Source of the DNA: Sphingomonas sp.
GTDB lineage: Bacteria; Pseudomonadota; Alphaproteobacteria; Sphingomonadales; Sphingomonadaceae
NCBI GenBank assembly: GCA_019247755.1
Contig: JAFBAM010000315.1
Location: forward strand, 1-12,534
Reading direction: 5' to 3'
Length of the DNA stretch: 12,534 nucleotides
Shown here: positions 6,107-12,534 of the stretch, one piece after another
How positions within the stretch are numbered: position 1 is the stretch's first letter
Layout: every line of letters begins with the position of its first letter
Program-made: the position numbers and the translations under genes
Notes under the pieces: generated by a model
What the model was told of the DNA's origin: nothing
Database searches by the model: none
Seen by the model: the letters and a program-made list of their open reading frames with translations, nothing else

Positions 6107-8233
6107 TCAGACTGCGGCGTGCGCCGCCAGCGCCGCGAGCAGGAGCAACGCGACGATGTTGGTGATCTTGATCATCGGATTGACGGCCGGGCCGGCTGTG
6201 TCCTTGTAGGGATCGCCGACGGTGTCGCCGGTCACCGCGGCCTTATGGGCCTCAGAACCTTTGCCGCCGTAATTGCCGTCCTCGATATACTTCTTGGCAT
6301 TGTCCCATGCGCCGCCGCCCGAGGTCATCGAGATGGCGACGAACAGGCCGGAGACGATAACGCCGAGGAGCAGCGCGCCGACTGCGGCGAGGCCATTCTC
6401 CTTACTGTCGACGGCGCTGATCGCAAAGTAGACGACGATCGGCGCGAGAACCGGCAGGAGCGACGGAAGGATCATCTCGCGGATTGCGGCGCGGGTGACG
6501 AGGTCGACCGTGCGCGCATAATTCGGTCGGACCGAACCATCCATGATTCCGGGATTGTCGCGGAACTGGCCGCGTACTTCCTCGACAACCGCACCGCCGG
6601 CGCGGCCAACCGCGGTCATGCCCATCGCTCCGAACAGGTATGGCAGCAGTGCGCCGAGCAGCAGGCCGACGATGACGTAAGGGTTCGAGAGGCTGAAGAG
6701 CGTGTCGAGATTGGTCGAAACGCCGATCGAGCTGCCGAACTCGCGAAGGTCGGCGGTGTAGGCGCCGAACAGCACCAGCGCAGCTAGACCCGCTGAGCCT
6801 ATGGCATAACCCTTCGTCACGGCCTTGGTCGTGTTGCCGACCGCGTCGAGGGCGTCGGTGCGCGTGCGCACATCTTCTTCGAGGCCAGACATCTCGGCGA
6901 TGCCACCGGCGTTGTCAGTCACCGGGCCGTATGCATCGAGCGCGACGACCATGCCGGCTAGGGCCAGCATCGCCGATGCCGCGAAGGCGACGCCCAAGAA
7001 GCCGGCAAGCTTGTAGCTGGCAATCAGGCCAATGATGATGACGATGGTCGGCAGCGCCGTCGATTCGAGGCTGATGGCGAGGCCCTGGATGATGTTGGTA
7101 CCGTGCCCAGTTTGTGACGCGCGGGCGATCGATTGCACCGGGCGATAGTTGGTGCCGGTGTAATATTCCGTGATCCAGACGATCAGAGCGGTGACAGCGA
7201 GGCCAATGAAGCTTGCCCAAATCAGATTCGTCGCCGGGAAGCTGAGGCCCGCAGAGGTCGCGATGGATTGGTTGACGTCGCCTCCGAGCGCATACCAGAA
7301 AGCGCCGTAAATGGCCGGAACGGCGAGCAAGGTGGCGGTCCAGAATCCCTTGTAGAGCGCGCCCATGATCGAGCCCTTGGCGCCCAGGCGGACCATGTAG
7401 GTGCCGATAACCGAGGTGATGATGCAGACGCCGCCAATCAGCAGCGGCAGGCTCATCAGCGGCATCAGCAGCGGCGAGGCACCGATCGCGAGCGCGATTG
7501 AGACCATGGTGATGCCGACGGTGACGACATAGGTTTCGAACAGGTCGGCGGCCATGCCGGCGCAGTCGCCGACATTGTCGCCGACGTTGTCGGCAATCAC
7601 GGCCGGATTGCGTGGATCGTCCTCCGGAATTCCCGCCTCAACCTTGCCGACGAGGTCGGCGCCGACGTCGGCGGCCTTGGTGAAGATGCCGCCGCCCAGA
7701 CGCGCGAAGATCGACACCAGCGAAGCGCCGAGCGCCAGTGCGGTGAGCGCGGTCACGACCGGACGGTCGTTCGGAGTATATCCGCCTGGGCCGGTAAGGT
7801 ACCAGAACAGGCCGGCGATCGCGAGGAGCGCAAGGCCTGCCACCAGCATACCGGTGATGGCGCCGGCGCGGAATGCAGTGGTCAGGCCGCTCTGAAGGCT
7901 TTGTCGGGCAGCTTCCGCAGTACGGACGTTGGCCCGAACCGAGATGTTCATGCCGATGAAGCCTGTCGCGCCCGAAAGGACCGCGCCGAGCACGAAGGCG
8001 GCGGCGCTCAGGCCGCCAAGGAAGAAGAAGATGATCGCGGCGACGACAACGCCGACAATGGCGATGGTCGTGTATTGGCGACGGAGGTAGGCGGCGGCGC
8101 CTTCCTGGATCGCGGCCGAAACCTCGATCATGCGTTGGTTGCCGGCGGACATGCCGAGCACCTGGCGGCTGGTGACGATGCCGTAGAGCACTGCGAGCAG
8201 GCCGCAGAGCAAGGCGATATACAGCAGGTTCAT
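6107..8233 (-). CDS. hppA: Membrane-bound proton-translocating pyrophosphatase, K+-independent type
   Basis: A 708-residue polytopic membrane enzyme, normal length, that couples PPi hydrolysis to proton export across the inner membrane. The substrate and metal site is clear: FTKAADVGADLVGK (184-197), DDPRNPAVIADNVGDNVGDCAGMAADLFE (205-233; Asp and Asn rich), AYGPVTDNAGGIAEM (434-448) and, near the end, DNAKKYIE and DTVGDPYKDTAGPAVNP. The stretch GNTTKAVTKG has Lys470 and Thr473 where K+-dependent enzymes have Ala and Gly, so this is the K+-independent proton-pumping type (family knowledge). Many hydrophobic segments fit the known 16-helix fold. The ATG at 8233 has GGGGAAG about 10 bases upstream. 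Upstream lies a possible promoter and a structured leader; downstream a strong terminator, so it is probably monocistronic. Proximity to nusB-thiL is common in alphaproteobacteria. Confidence 0.98.
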   Translation of the reverse strand: MNLLYIALLCGLLAVLYGIVTSRQVLGMSAGNQRMIEVSAAIQEGAAAYLRRQYTTIAIVGVVVAAIIFFFLGGLSAAAFVLGAVLSGATGFIGMNISVRANVRTAEAARQSLQSGLTTAFRAGAITGMLVAGLALLAIAGLFWYLTGPGGYTPNDRPVVTALTALALGASLVSIFARLGGGIFTKAADVGADLVGKVEAGIPEDDPRNPAVIADNVGDNVGDCAGMAADLFETYVVTVGITMVSIALAIGASPLLMPLMSLPLLIGGVCIITSVIGTYMVRLGAKGSIMGALYKGFWTATLLAVPAIYGAFWYALGGDVNQSIATSAGLSFPATNLIWASFIGLAVTALIVWITEYYTGTNYRPVQSIARASQTGHGTNIIQGLAISLESTALPTIVIIIGLIASYKLAGFLGVAFAASAMLALAGMVVALDAYGPVTDNAGGIAEMSGLEEDVRTRTDALDAVGNTTKAVTKGYAIGSAGLAALVLFGAYTADLREFGSSIGVSTNLDTLFSLSNPYVIVGLLLGALLPYLFGAMGMTAVGRAGGAVVEEVRGQFRDNPGIMDGSVRPNYARTVDLVTRAAIREMILPSLLPVLAPIVVYFAISAVDSKENGLAAVGALLLGVIVSGLFVAISMTSGGGAWDNAKKYIEDGNYGGKGSEAHKAAVTGDTVGDPYKDTAGPAVNPMIKITNIVALLLLAALAAHAAV

Positions 8234-8236
8234 GAG

Positions 8237-8258
8237 TTCAAGCTTCCCCGTTCTTGAA
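8237..8258 (-). promoter_or_regulatory. Small hairpin presenting the hppA ribosome-binding site
   Basis: On the minus strand TTCAAG and CTTGAA form a 6-bp stem around a 10-base loop AACGGGGAAG. The loop holds the likely hppA Shine-Dalgarno sequence GGGGAAG, and the stem ends 3 bases before the ATG. Such a structure could modulate translation, but the stem is AT-rich and weak. Confidence 0.35.
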
Positions 8259-8268
8259 GCAATTGAAT

Positions 8269-8291
8269 GCGGCCGGATAAATGGCGGCCGC
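8269..8291 (-). promoter_or_regulatory. GC-rich hairpin in the hppA leader
   Basis: A perfect 7-bp inverted repeat (GCGGCCG with CGGCCGC) around a 9-base loop. No T run follows on either strand, so it is not a convincing terminator. It could be the transcript end of the nusB-thiL operon, an mRNA-stabilising element of the hppA leader, or chance in GC-rich DNA. Confidence 0.35.
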
Positions 8292-8307
8292 GCTGAAAAA
8301 CGGCGAA

Positions 8308-8336
8308 GCTTTAGGGAGCGTTTTCGCGGCTGGCAA
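8308..8336 (-). promoter_or_regulatory. Possible hppA promoter
   Basis: On the minus strand TTGCCA (8336-8331) is followed after 17 bases by TAAAGC (8313-8308). The -35 is good and the -10 weak. A start near 8301 would leave a leader of about 67 bases carrying both hairpins described above. No better candidate is visible in the roughly 120 bases before hppA. Confidence 0.35.
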
Positions 8337-8354
8337 CCGCACGAGGTGAACGCG

Positions 8355-8459
8355 CTAGCGGATCAGCAGCGCGAGCATCATTCCGGAGACAAGACCGCTA
8401 AGCCCCACCAGCCACTGGCGGCGCGGGACGCCCGCGATGGTGACCAATATCGTGCTCAA
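8355..8459 (-). CDS. Possible 34-residue single-span membrane peptide overlapping the thiL end
   Basis: A short frame not seen in gene-length scans: TTG at 8459, stop TAG at 8355. The product begins MSTILVTIAGVPRRQW and ends in a hydrophobic run rich in Leu, Gly and Met closing with LIR. The pattern is a hydrophobic start, a basic RR break and a second hydrophobic helix, typical of tiny membrane proteins. AAGAGG lies 8-9 bases before the TTG. The first 62 bases overlap the last codons of thiL in another frame; the rest lies in the gap before hppA. I do not recognise a family. It may be chance: at this size an open frame is weak evidence, and no homology can be checked here. Confidence 0.3.
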   Translation of the reverse strand: MSTILVTIAGVPRRQWLVGLSGLVSGMMLALLIR

Positions 8460-9375
8460 ATCCCAGCCTCTTCGGCAGATCCACTGGCTCGCCGCCGTAG
8501 GTGAGGGAAAGGGAGACCTTACCCGCGATCAGCGAGCCGACGCGAGTTACTCTGGTCCCGGATGGTAAAGAAAGTGTTGCCGGGTCGAGCTCGGTCGATA
8601 GCGCGGCGAGGAGCGCATAATCGTCGCCGCCGGTCGCGGCGAACAGGCGGGCGCTGAGGTCCCGGCCGCGCTCGGCAACGAAGGCGCTAGAGACGGGGAG
8701 CTGGTCGAGTTCGATGGCGATGCTGCACCGACTCGCTTCGGCCATTCGGCGGGCATCGAGCAGCAGGCCATCCGACACGTCCATCATCGCATGGGCATGC
8801 GGTGCAAGCGCACGCCCGGCCTCAAGTTGCGGGACGGGGCGGCGGTAGATGTCGACGAGAGCCCCGGTCGCGCGGCGGTCGGCTGTGAGTTGCGCAAGGC
8901 CCGCGGCGGCGTCGCCAACGGTGCCGACCAGCCAGAGCGCATCCCCAGGCTGTCCACCGGCGCGCTCCGGCACTTCGGCGCCCGCGCGGCCAATCGCCGT
9001 CATTCCAAGCACCCGCGGCGCTCCTTCGGGAAGTGCGATCGTGTCCCCGCCGAGCAGAGGAAGGCCGTAGCTCTCGCACGCGGCTTCGACGCCGGTGAGA
9101 AAGCCGTCCTCCCATTTGCCCGGGCCGCTAATCGTCAGTGACAACAAGGCTCCCGCTGGGGTCGCACCTTTGGCGGCTAGGTCGGAAAGGTTTACGGCGA
9201 CCAGCTTCCAACCGACGCTGGCTGGCGGATCGTCGGGGCGGAAGTGAACGCCCTCGGCGATAGTGTCGTGGGTAATCACAAGATCGCCCAGCAATGCGAC
9301 GTCATCGAGGAGCCCACGTGCCTCGGGCGCGGTCGCAATCCGCCGCAGCCGGGCGATGACCTCGGACTCGCGCAC
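8398..9375 (-). CDS. thiL: Thiamine-monophosphate kinase
   Basis: ThiL, 325 residues, phosphorylates thiamine monophosphate with ATP to thiamine diphosphate, the last step of cofactor synthesis. Motifs: LLDDVALL (22-29) with the paired Asp of the metal site, THDTIAEGVHF (35-45), AVNLSDLAAKGA (60-71), LLGGDT (107-112), MMDVSDGLLLD (197-207) and TGGDDYALL (248-256). The conserved end is reached at KRLGFEH; a further 17 residues rich in Gly, Pro and Arg follow and coincide with a possible small overlapping frame. The start is GTG at 9375, whose first base is the last base of the nusB stop (TAGTG), so translation is coupled. Linkage to nusB is widespread in proteobacteria. Confidence 0.95.
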   Translation of the reverse strand: MRESEVIARLRRIATAPEARGLLDDVALLGDLVITHDTIAEGVHFRPDDPPASVGWKLVAVNLSDLAAKGATPAGALLSLTISGPGKWEDGFLTGVEAACESYGLPLLGGDTIALPEGAPRVLGMTAIGRAGAEVPERAGGQPGDALWLVGTVGDAAAGLAQLTADRRATGALVDIYRRPVPQLEAGRALAPHAHAMMDVSDGLLLDARRMAEASRCSIAIELDQLPVSSAFVAERGRDLSARLFAATGGDDYALLAALSTELDPATLSLPSGTRVTRVGSLIAGKVSLSLTYGGEPVDLPKRLGFEHDIGHHRGRPAPPVAGGA

Positions 9376-9833
9376 TAGACCCGCGCCGGCCTGGCTTCCT
9401 TGGCGATGGCGTCGAGCAAGCCGTTCACGAAGCCGCTCTCGCGCTTGTCGTAGAAGGCGTGAGCGACGTCGACATATTCCGAAATGACCGAGCCGACCGG
9501 CACGTCGGCGCGAGCGACAAGCTCGTAAGCGCCGGCGCGAAGGATCGCCCGCATCGGGCGGTCGAGACGTTCGAGGCTCCAGCCCTCGGCAAGGCGGCCT
9601 GCGATCAGCCCGTCGATTTCTTCGCGACGCGCTTCGGCCCCCGTCACAAGATCGTCGAAAAAGTCGATCTCGGCATCGTGATAGGTCGCGTCCTCGATGG
9701 TCGCGCCGAGACGGTGGTCGTGGAATTCCTTGAGGAGACGCGGGAGGGGCGTCCTCTCCATCTCATGCTGATAGAGGGCCTGGACCGCGGCCAGGCGCGC
9801 GGCCGAACGCGAACGGGAACGAGTCTGCGACAT
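9375..9833 (-). CDS. nusB: Transcription antitermination factor NusB
   Basis: NusB, 152 residues from the ATG at 9833. With NusE (ribosomal protein S10) it binds boxA RNA in rRNA leaders and supports antitermination. The Arg-rich N-terminus (TRSRSRSAARLAAVQALYQHEM) with the AR..A.QALYQ core is the typical first helix; RPMRAILRAGAYEL, PVGSVISEYVDVAHAFYDKRESGFVNGLLDAIA is the conserved C-terminal half. A longer frame to 9911 lies inside the hydrolase gene and is rejected, since SQTRSRSRSAARLAAVQ is the natural N-terminus. The ATG shares one base with the hydrolase stop (TAATG). In many alphaproteobacteria ribH precedes nusB; here an alpha/beta hydrolase takes that place. Confidence 0.96.
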   Translation of the reverse strand: MSQTRSRSRSAARLAAVQALYQHEMERTPLPRLLKEFHDHRLGATIEDATYHDAEIDFFDDLVTGAEARREEIDGLIAGRLAEGWSLERLDRPMRAILRAGAYELVARADVPVGSVISEYVDVAHAFYDKRESGFVNGLLDAIAKEARPARV

Positions 9834-10744
9834 TATGCGGGGGCAGTAGACGCCGCTTTGCCCGCAAGGAAGGGCTCCAGCGCCTGCGCAACGACACCCC
9901 CTGCTTCCCACGGCGCAAAATGACCGATCTCGGGTAGCCGCACGATCGTGACATCATCGATCAACGCATCGAGTCCCTCGAGCTGGATCGGCAACAACGC
10001 TTTGTCTTCCATGCCCCAGATCACGAGCGTCGGCACTTTGATGCGGGGGAAGGCGCGGAGCAGGATATCGGGCAGCGGAACGGTTGCGCCCGGCGGTGGC
10101 ACGATGACGCGCGATCCCCGGTACCAGTTGAGCATTGCGTTGAACGCACCCGGCTGCGACCAGTCGGCAAGATACTGCCGTTTCTCGGCCTCGGAGATTT
10201 TCGAAACGTCGACATGCCGCGCGAAGGTTTTGTCAAAGAACGCCTCAAAGCCCATTGCCTCGACCGCCTTCTCGAAACCGGGCGTCCGGAAGGCGGTGAT
10301 GTATTGCGATGCGGCGCGCTGTTCGGCGTCCTCGATAAGGCTCTTCTGGAAGACGACCGGATGCGGCGCGTTTACGATCGCGAGCCGGGTGAGACGCGGG
10401 TCGCGGCGAATCGCCGCTCCCCAGGCGATCGCACCGCCCCAGTCGTGACCCACCAATGCGAAGCGTTCGATGTTCAACGTCTCGGCCAGGGCGAAAATGT
10501 CGTCGATCAGGACGTCGGTCTTGTAGGCATCTACGTCCTGCGGGAGGTCCGATCCAGCGAAGCCGCGCTGGTCGGGCATGATGAGGAAGAACCTGTCCTG
10601 CAGTCGCGGCGCGACCTCGCGCCACGTGCGATGCGATTCCGGGAAGCCGTGAAGCAGGATTACTGCAGGGTTTGCCTGATCGCCGGCAAGCGCGACGTTC
10701 AGCGTCACGCCCGTGCTAAGAGCGACCTTCCGGAATTCGATCAC
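9833..10744 (-). CDS. Alpha/beta hydrolase, epoxide-hydrolase-like
   Basis: A 303-residue alpha/beta-hydrolase. The oxyanion-hole motif HGFPES (32-37), DQRGFAGSD (58-66), the nucleophile elbow GHDWGG (99-104) with Asp101, the acid Asp247 in GMEDKALLP, and His275 in IGHFAPWE complete an Asp-Asp-His triad. An aspartate nucleophile means an ester enzyme intermediate, as in epoxide hydrolases and haloalkane dehalogenases. NWYRG with Tyr208 in the cap resembles the ring-opening tyrosine region of epoxide hydrolases, so that is favoured, without knowing the substrate. I start at GTG 10744, which overlaps the pirin stop as GTGA; the longer frame from 10831 would add 29 residues unlike the family. 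The stop shares one base with nusB. It is presumably coupled to its neighbours only in expression. Confidence 0.9.
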   Translation of the reverse strand: MIEFRKVALSTGVTLNVALAGDQANPAVILLHGFPESHRTWREVAPRLQDRFFLIMPDQRGFAGSDLPQDVDAYKTDVLIDDIFALAETLNIERFALVGHDWGGAIAWGAAIRRDPRLTRLAIVNAPHPVVFQKSLIEDAEQRAASQYITAFRTPGFEKAVEAMGFEAFFDKTFARHVDVSKISEAEKRQYLADWSQPGAFNAMLNWYRGSRVIVPPPGATVPLPDILLRAFPRIKVPTLVIWGMEDKALLPIQLEGLDALIDDVTIVRLPEIGHFAPWEAGGVVAQALEPFLAGKAASTAPA

Positions 10745-11646
10745 GGATAGCTGACCGTCAGCGGCACCTCCGGGAGGGGGATATATTCCGCATCGTCGCC
10801 GTGAATCAGTGGGAAGCGCATCGCCTTCCAATCGGATTTGGCCTGGTTGATCCGGTCGCGCGACGAGGAGACGAAATTCCAGAAGACGAAACGCTGGGTA
10901 TTGAACGCCTGCCCGCCCATCAGCATCAGCCGGCCGCCGCTCGCGCTCGACAGCCGGGCCTCATGACTCGGTCGAAGAATATAAAGCGCGTAGAGGTCGA
11001 GCGGCTGGCCATCGAGCTGAGCCTCGCCGCCGACCAGCATCACGCCGCGCTCGTCGGCCTCGGCGTCGATCGGGATCGATCCGCCAGCGCCAACGATGAT
11101 GTCGGCATAGATCGTGGGGGAGTGCTGCGGCGTTGCCGCGGTCGCGCCCCACAGAGTGCCCATGAGCACGCGCGCACTCGCACCACCGTCTTCAACGACC
11201 GGCAGGGCACCAGCTTCGACATGATCGAAGGCCGGGTCGATTTCCTCCTTGCCATCCGGAAGCGCCAGCCAGGTCTGCATGCCGTACAGGCTCGGTCCCG
11301 CCGGCCGTAGGACTTCCGGCGACCGTTCTGAGTGAACGATTCCGCTGCCCGCCGTCATCAGGTTGATCGCGCCCGGCTCGATCACCGCATGACTGCCGAT
11401 ACTGTCGCGATGCTCGATCGCGCCTTCGAACAGATAAGTCACTGTGGCGAGGTTGATGTGCGGATGTGGCCGTACGTCCATGCCTTGGCCGGCCGGAAGT
11501 CGCGCTGGTCCGAACTCGTCGAGGAAGATGAATGGCCCGACCATCGTGCGTTGCTTCCCGGGCAGCGTGCGATTCACCTTGAAGTCGCCAAGGTCGTGCG
11601 TGACCGGCATGATGGTGTGGAGGACGCTGCTTTCGACGGTGGCCAT
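10741..11646 (-). CDS. Pirin family protein (bicupin)
   Basis: A 301-residue pirin. The N-terminal cupin holds RPHPHINLATVTYLFEGAIEHRDS (60-82) and NLMTAGSGIVHSE (95-107). His61, His63, His105 and Glu107 match the iron-binding set of human pirin and E. coli YhhW. The start is ATG at 11646, which overlaps the bolA stop (TGATG) and has GGGAG 8 bases upstream; a GTG one codon earlier is possible. Bacterial pirins include quercetinases and redox-responsive regulators, so the role is open; iron-dependent dioxygenase or sensor are the family options. It follows bolA and precedes the hydrolase with a 4-base overlap, in a tightly coupled operon. Confidence 0.94.
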   Translation of the reverse strand: MATVESSVLHTIMPVTHDLGDFKVNRTLPGKQRTMVGPFIFLDEFGPARLPAGQGMDVRPHPHINLATVTYLFEGAIEHRDSIGSHAVIEPGAINLMTAGSGIVHSERSPEVLRPAGPSLYGMQTWLALPDGKEEIDPAFDHVEAGALPVVEDGGASARVLMGTLWGATAATPQHSPTIYADIIVGAGGSIPIDAEADERGVMLVGGEAQLDGQPLDLYALYILRPSHEARLSSASGGRLMLMGGQAFNTQRFVFWNFVSSSRDRINQAKSDWKAMRFPLIHGDDAEYIPLPEVPLTVSYP

Positions 11647-11933
11647 CACGCTTCTCCCGGGGCTTTTGCGCGGATCGACAGGGCATGGACTCGCGCGTCC
11701 ATCAAATCGCCAAGCGCCGCATAGATCATCCGCTGCCGTTCGACACGGTTCCTGCCGGCGAAGGAAGCGCTTTCAATGCGCAGTGTGAAGTGGCTCTCGC
11801 CCGCGGGGTTGTAGCCGCCGTGCCCACGGTGCTGCTCGCTGTCGTCGATCAGCTCGACTCGAGAAGGGGAAAGCGCCGAGTTGAGGCGGCGAAGCATTTC
11901 AGCCGCGACCGGGCCGGGTGTTTGGGCGTTCAT
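11646..11933 (-). CDS. bolA: BolA family protein
   Basis: A 95-residue BolA protein. Landmarks: VELIDDSEQHRGHGGYNPAGESHFTLRI (26-53), FAGRNRVERQRMIYAAL (58-74) and ARVHALSIRA (80-89). His83 in VHALSI is the invariant histidine that, together with a monothiol glutaredoxin, can hold a [2Fe-2S] cluster; there is no Cys in the variable loop, so it is not the Cys-type (MpBolA/BolA2-like) form. In bacteria BolA takes part in iron-sulfur trafficking and stress morphology; no glutaredoxin gene lies in this window. The ATG at 11933 faces the J-domain gene across 22 bases. A longer frame up to 12068 runs into that gene and is rejected. Confidence 0.94.
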   Translation of the reverse strand: MNAQTPGPVAAEMLRRLNSALSPSRVELIDDSEQHRGHGGYNPAGESHFTLRIESASFAGRNRVERQRMIYAALGDLMDARVHALSIRAKAPGEA

Positions 11934-11955
11934 CGCCCCTATATAGAGGGGTTCA
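11934..11955. promoter_or_regulatory. Divergent bolA / J-protein intergenic near-palindrome
   Basis: The 22 bases between the two start codons contain CCCCTATATAGAGGGG (11936-11951), in which 7 of 8 positions are symmetric. It supplies G-rich sequence before both ATGs (GAGGGG five bases before the plus-strand ATG, AGGGG before bolA) and a central TATATA that resembles a -10 box. If TATATA is used as the -10 for bolA, transcription would begin at or next to the ATG, giving an almost leaderless message; TTGTTT lies about 19 bases upstream on that strand. Which role applies cannot be decided from sequence. Confidence 0.45.
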
Positions 11956-12528
11956 ATGGCGACGAAACAATCCAGGATGCACGGGCGGGTCGAAGGAGCG
12001 AGGGCGCATTGCGCCGTTCCCGGCTGCGGAAACCCGGGCGAGTTCAAGGCGCCGCTTGAGCCCGCCAATTTCGATGGGCCCGGCAGTTGGCGGTTCCTGT
12101 GCCTCGATCATGTCCGCGAGCACAACGCAAAATACAATTTCTTCGAGGGGATGAGCTCCGACGAGATCCAGCATGCTCAGGGCCCTTTGGCCGGGTGGGA
12201 ACGCCCAAGCCGCAAGTTCGCGCACAACGGTGCCGACCCGCCGCCCGCCTGGGGCGATTTCGCCGATCCTCTGGAGGCTATCTCAGGCCGCTTTGGTCGT
12301 GCTCGGAAGGCGGAGCAGCCCTCGCGTTTCAGCAAGTCCGAACGTCGGGCGCTATCCGTGCTCGGCCTCGGCGAGGATGCCGACCGCCACCAGCTGCGCC
12401 AGCGCTACTCGTCGCTGGTGCGCCGCTACCATCCGGACAAGAATGGCGGCGACCGCAGTCACGAAGGCAAGCTCGGCGAAGTGATCGAAGCCTATCAGCT
12501 GCTGCGAAAATCGGCCGCTTTCGCCTAA
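11956..12528 (+). CDS. J-domain (DnaJ-like) protein with an N-terminal Cys/His cluster
   Basis: A 190-residue protein with a C-terminal J domain: RRALSVLGLGEDADRHQLRQRYSSLVRRYHPDKNGGD, with the HPD triad at 159-161 that stimulates the ATPase of DnaK-type Hsp70s. The N-terminal part (about 15-65) carries Cys19, Cys24, Cys49 and His52 (HCAVPGCG, FLCLDHV), a plausible metal site, followed by EHNAKYNFFEGMS. There is no G/F region, DnaJ zinc finger or substrate domain, so it is a specialised co-chaperone, as in the short J proteins found beside bolA in other alphaproteobacteria. The ATG has GAGGGG five bases upstream. It diverges from bolA. The client is unknown. Confidence 0.9.
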   Translation: MATKQSRMHGRVEGARAHCAVPGCGNPGEFKAPLEPANFDGPGSWRFLCLDHVREHNAKYNFFEGMSSDEIQHAQGPLAGWERPSRKFAHNGADPPPAWGDFADPLEAISGRFGRARKAEQPSRFSKSERRALSVLGLGEDADRHQLRQRYSSLVRRYHPDKNGGDRSHEGKLGEVIEAYQLLRKSAAFA

Positions 12529-12534
12529 TCCCGG

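Noticed and set aside
5894..6787. Plus-strand frame opposite qor, the terminator and the hppA end
   Set aside because: It spans an intrinsic terminator and two opposite genes, with biased composition and no recognisable domain.
9834..9911. Longer start for nusB
   Set aside because: The extra residues come from the hydrolase coding region read out of frame, and the ATG at 9833 gives the canonical N-terminus.
11934..12068. Longer start for bolA
   Set aside because: It runs antisense into the J-protein gene, while MNAQTPGPVAAEML is a normal BolA start.
1..12534. Mobile element, CRISPR array, toxin-antitoxin, prophage or biosynthetic cluster
   Set aside because: No transposase, terminal inverted repeats, regularly spaced repeats or suitable gene families were seen. 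tRNA-Phe can be an integration target, but there is no integrase or repeated tRNA end nearby.

Overview
The window looks like a chromosomal core region of a high-GC alphaproteobacterium, most likely a sphingomonad (Sphingomonadales). That is inferred from the protein sequences, the GC-rich third codon positions, the K+-independent H+-pyrophosphatase next to nusB-thiL, and the infA-maf-ribonuclease-yacG cluster. The gene content is overwhelmingly conserved housekeeping. I see no transposase, phage gene, CRISPR array, toxin-antitoxin pair or defence cassette, and no stretch over 300 bases without a gene. The longest non-coding gap is about 120 bases, upstream of hppA.

Layout. Plus strand, left edge: the last codons of etfB, etfA (ATGA overlap with etfB) and a membrane-anchored metallophosphoesterase 3 bases further on form one run. 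It converges on a minus-strand cluster. In transcription order that cluster is a zinc-free quinone oxidoreductase (6034-5063), then infA, maf, a short RNase E/G-like protein, yacG, tRNA-Phe, and a D-serine dehydratase/D-threonine aldolase-type PLP enzyme whose reading frame begins exactly at the CCA end of the tRNA. Upstream of these, also on the minus strand, lies hppA, closed by a strong intrinsic terminator.

Right half, minus strand: bolA, pirin, an epoxide-hydrolase-like alpha/beta hydrolase, nusB and thiL are chained by 1-4 base stop/start overlaps, a tightly coupled operon. A possible 34-residue membrane peptide overlaps the thiL end. At the right edge a J-domain protein runs divergently from bolA, with only 22 bases between the two start codons.

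How the genes fit together: ETF carries electrons from flavin dehydrogenases to the quinone pool; the pyrophosphatase converts PPi from biosynthesis into a proton gradient; IF-1, NusB, the RNase E/G relative, tRNA-Phe and YacG serve translation, transcription, RNA processing and gyrase control; Maf cleans the nucleotide pool; ThiL makes thiamine diphosphate; BolA acts in iron-sulfur handling.

There is no convincing undescribed multi-gene system. The points most worth a second look are the tRNA-Phe/PLP-enzyme junction, the ribonuclease reduced to about 308 residues, the qor ribosome-binding site that directly abuts the hppA terminator, the two hairpins predicted in the hppA leader, the small ORF at the thiL end, and the near-palindrome shared by bolA and the J-protein gene.
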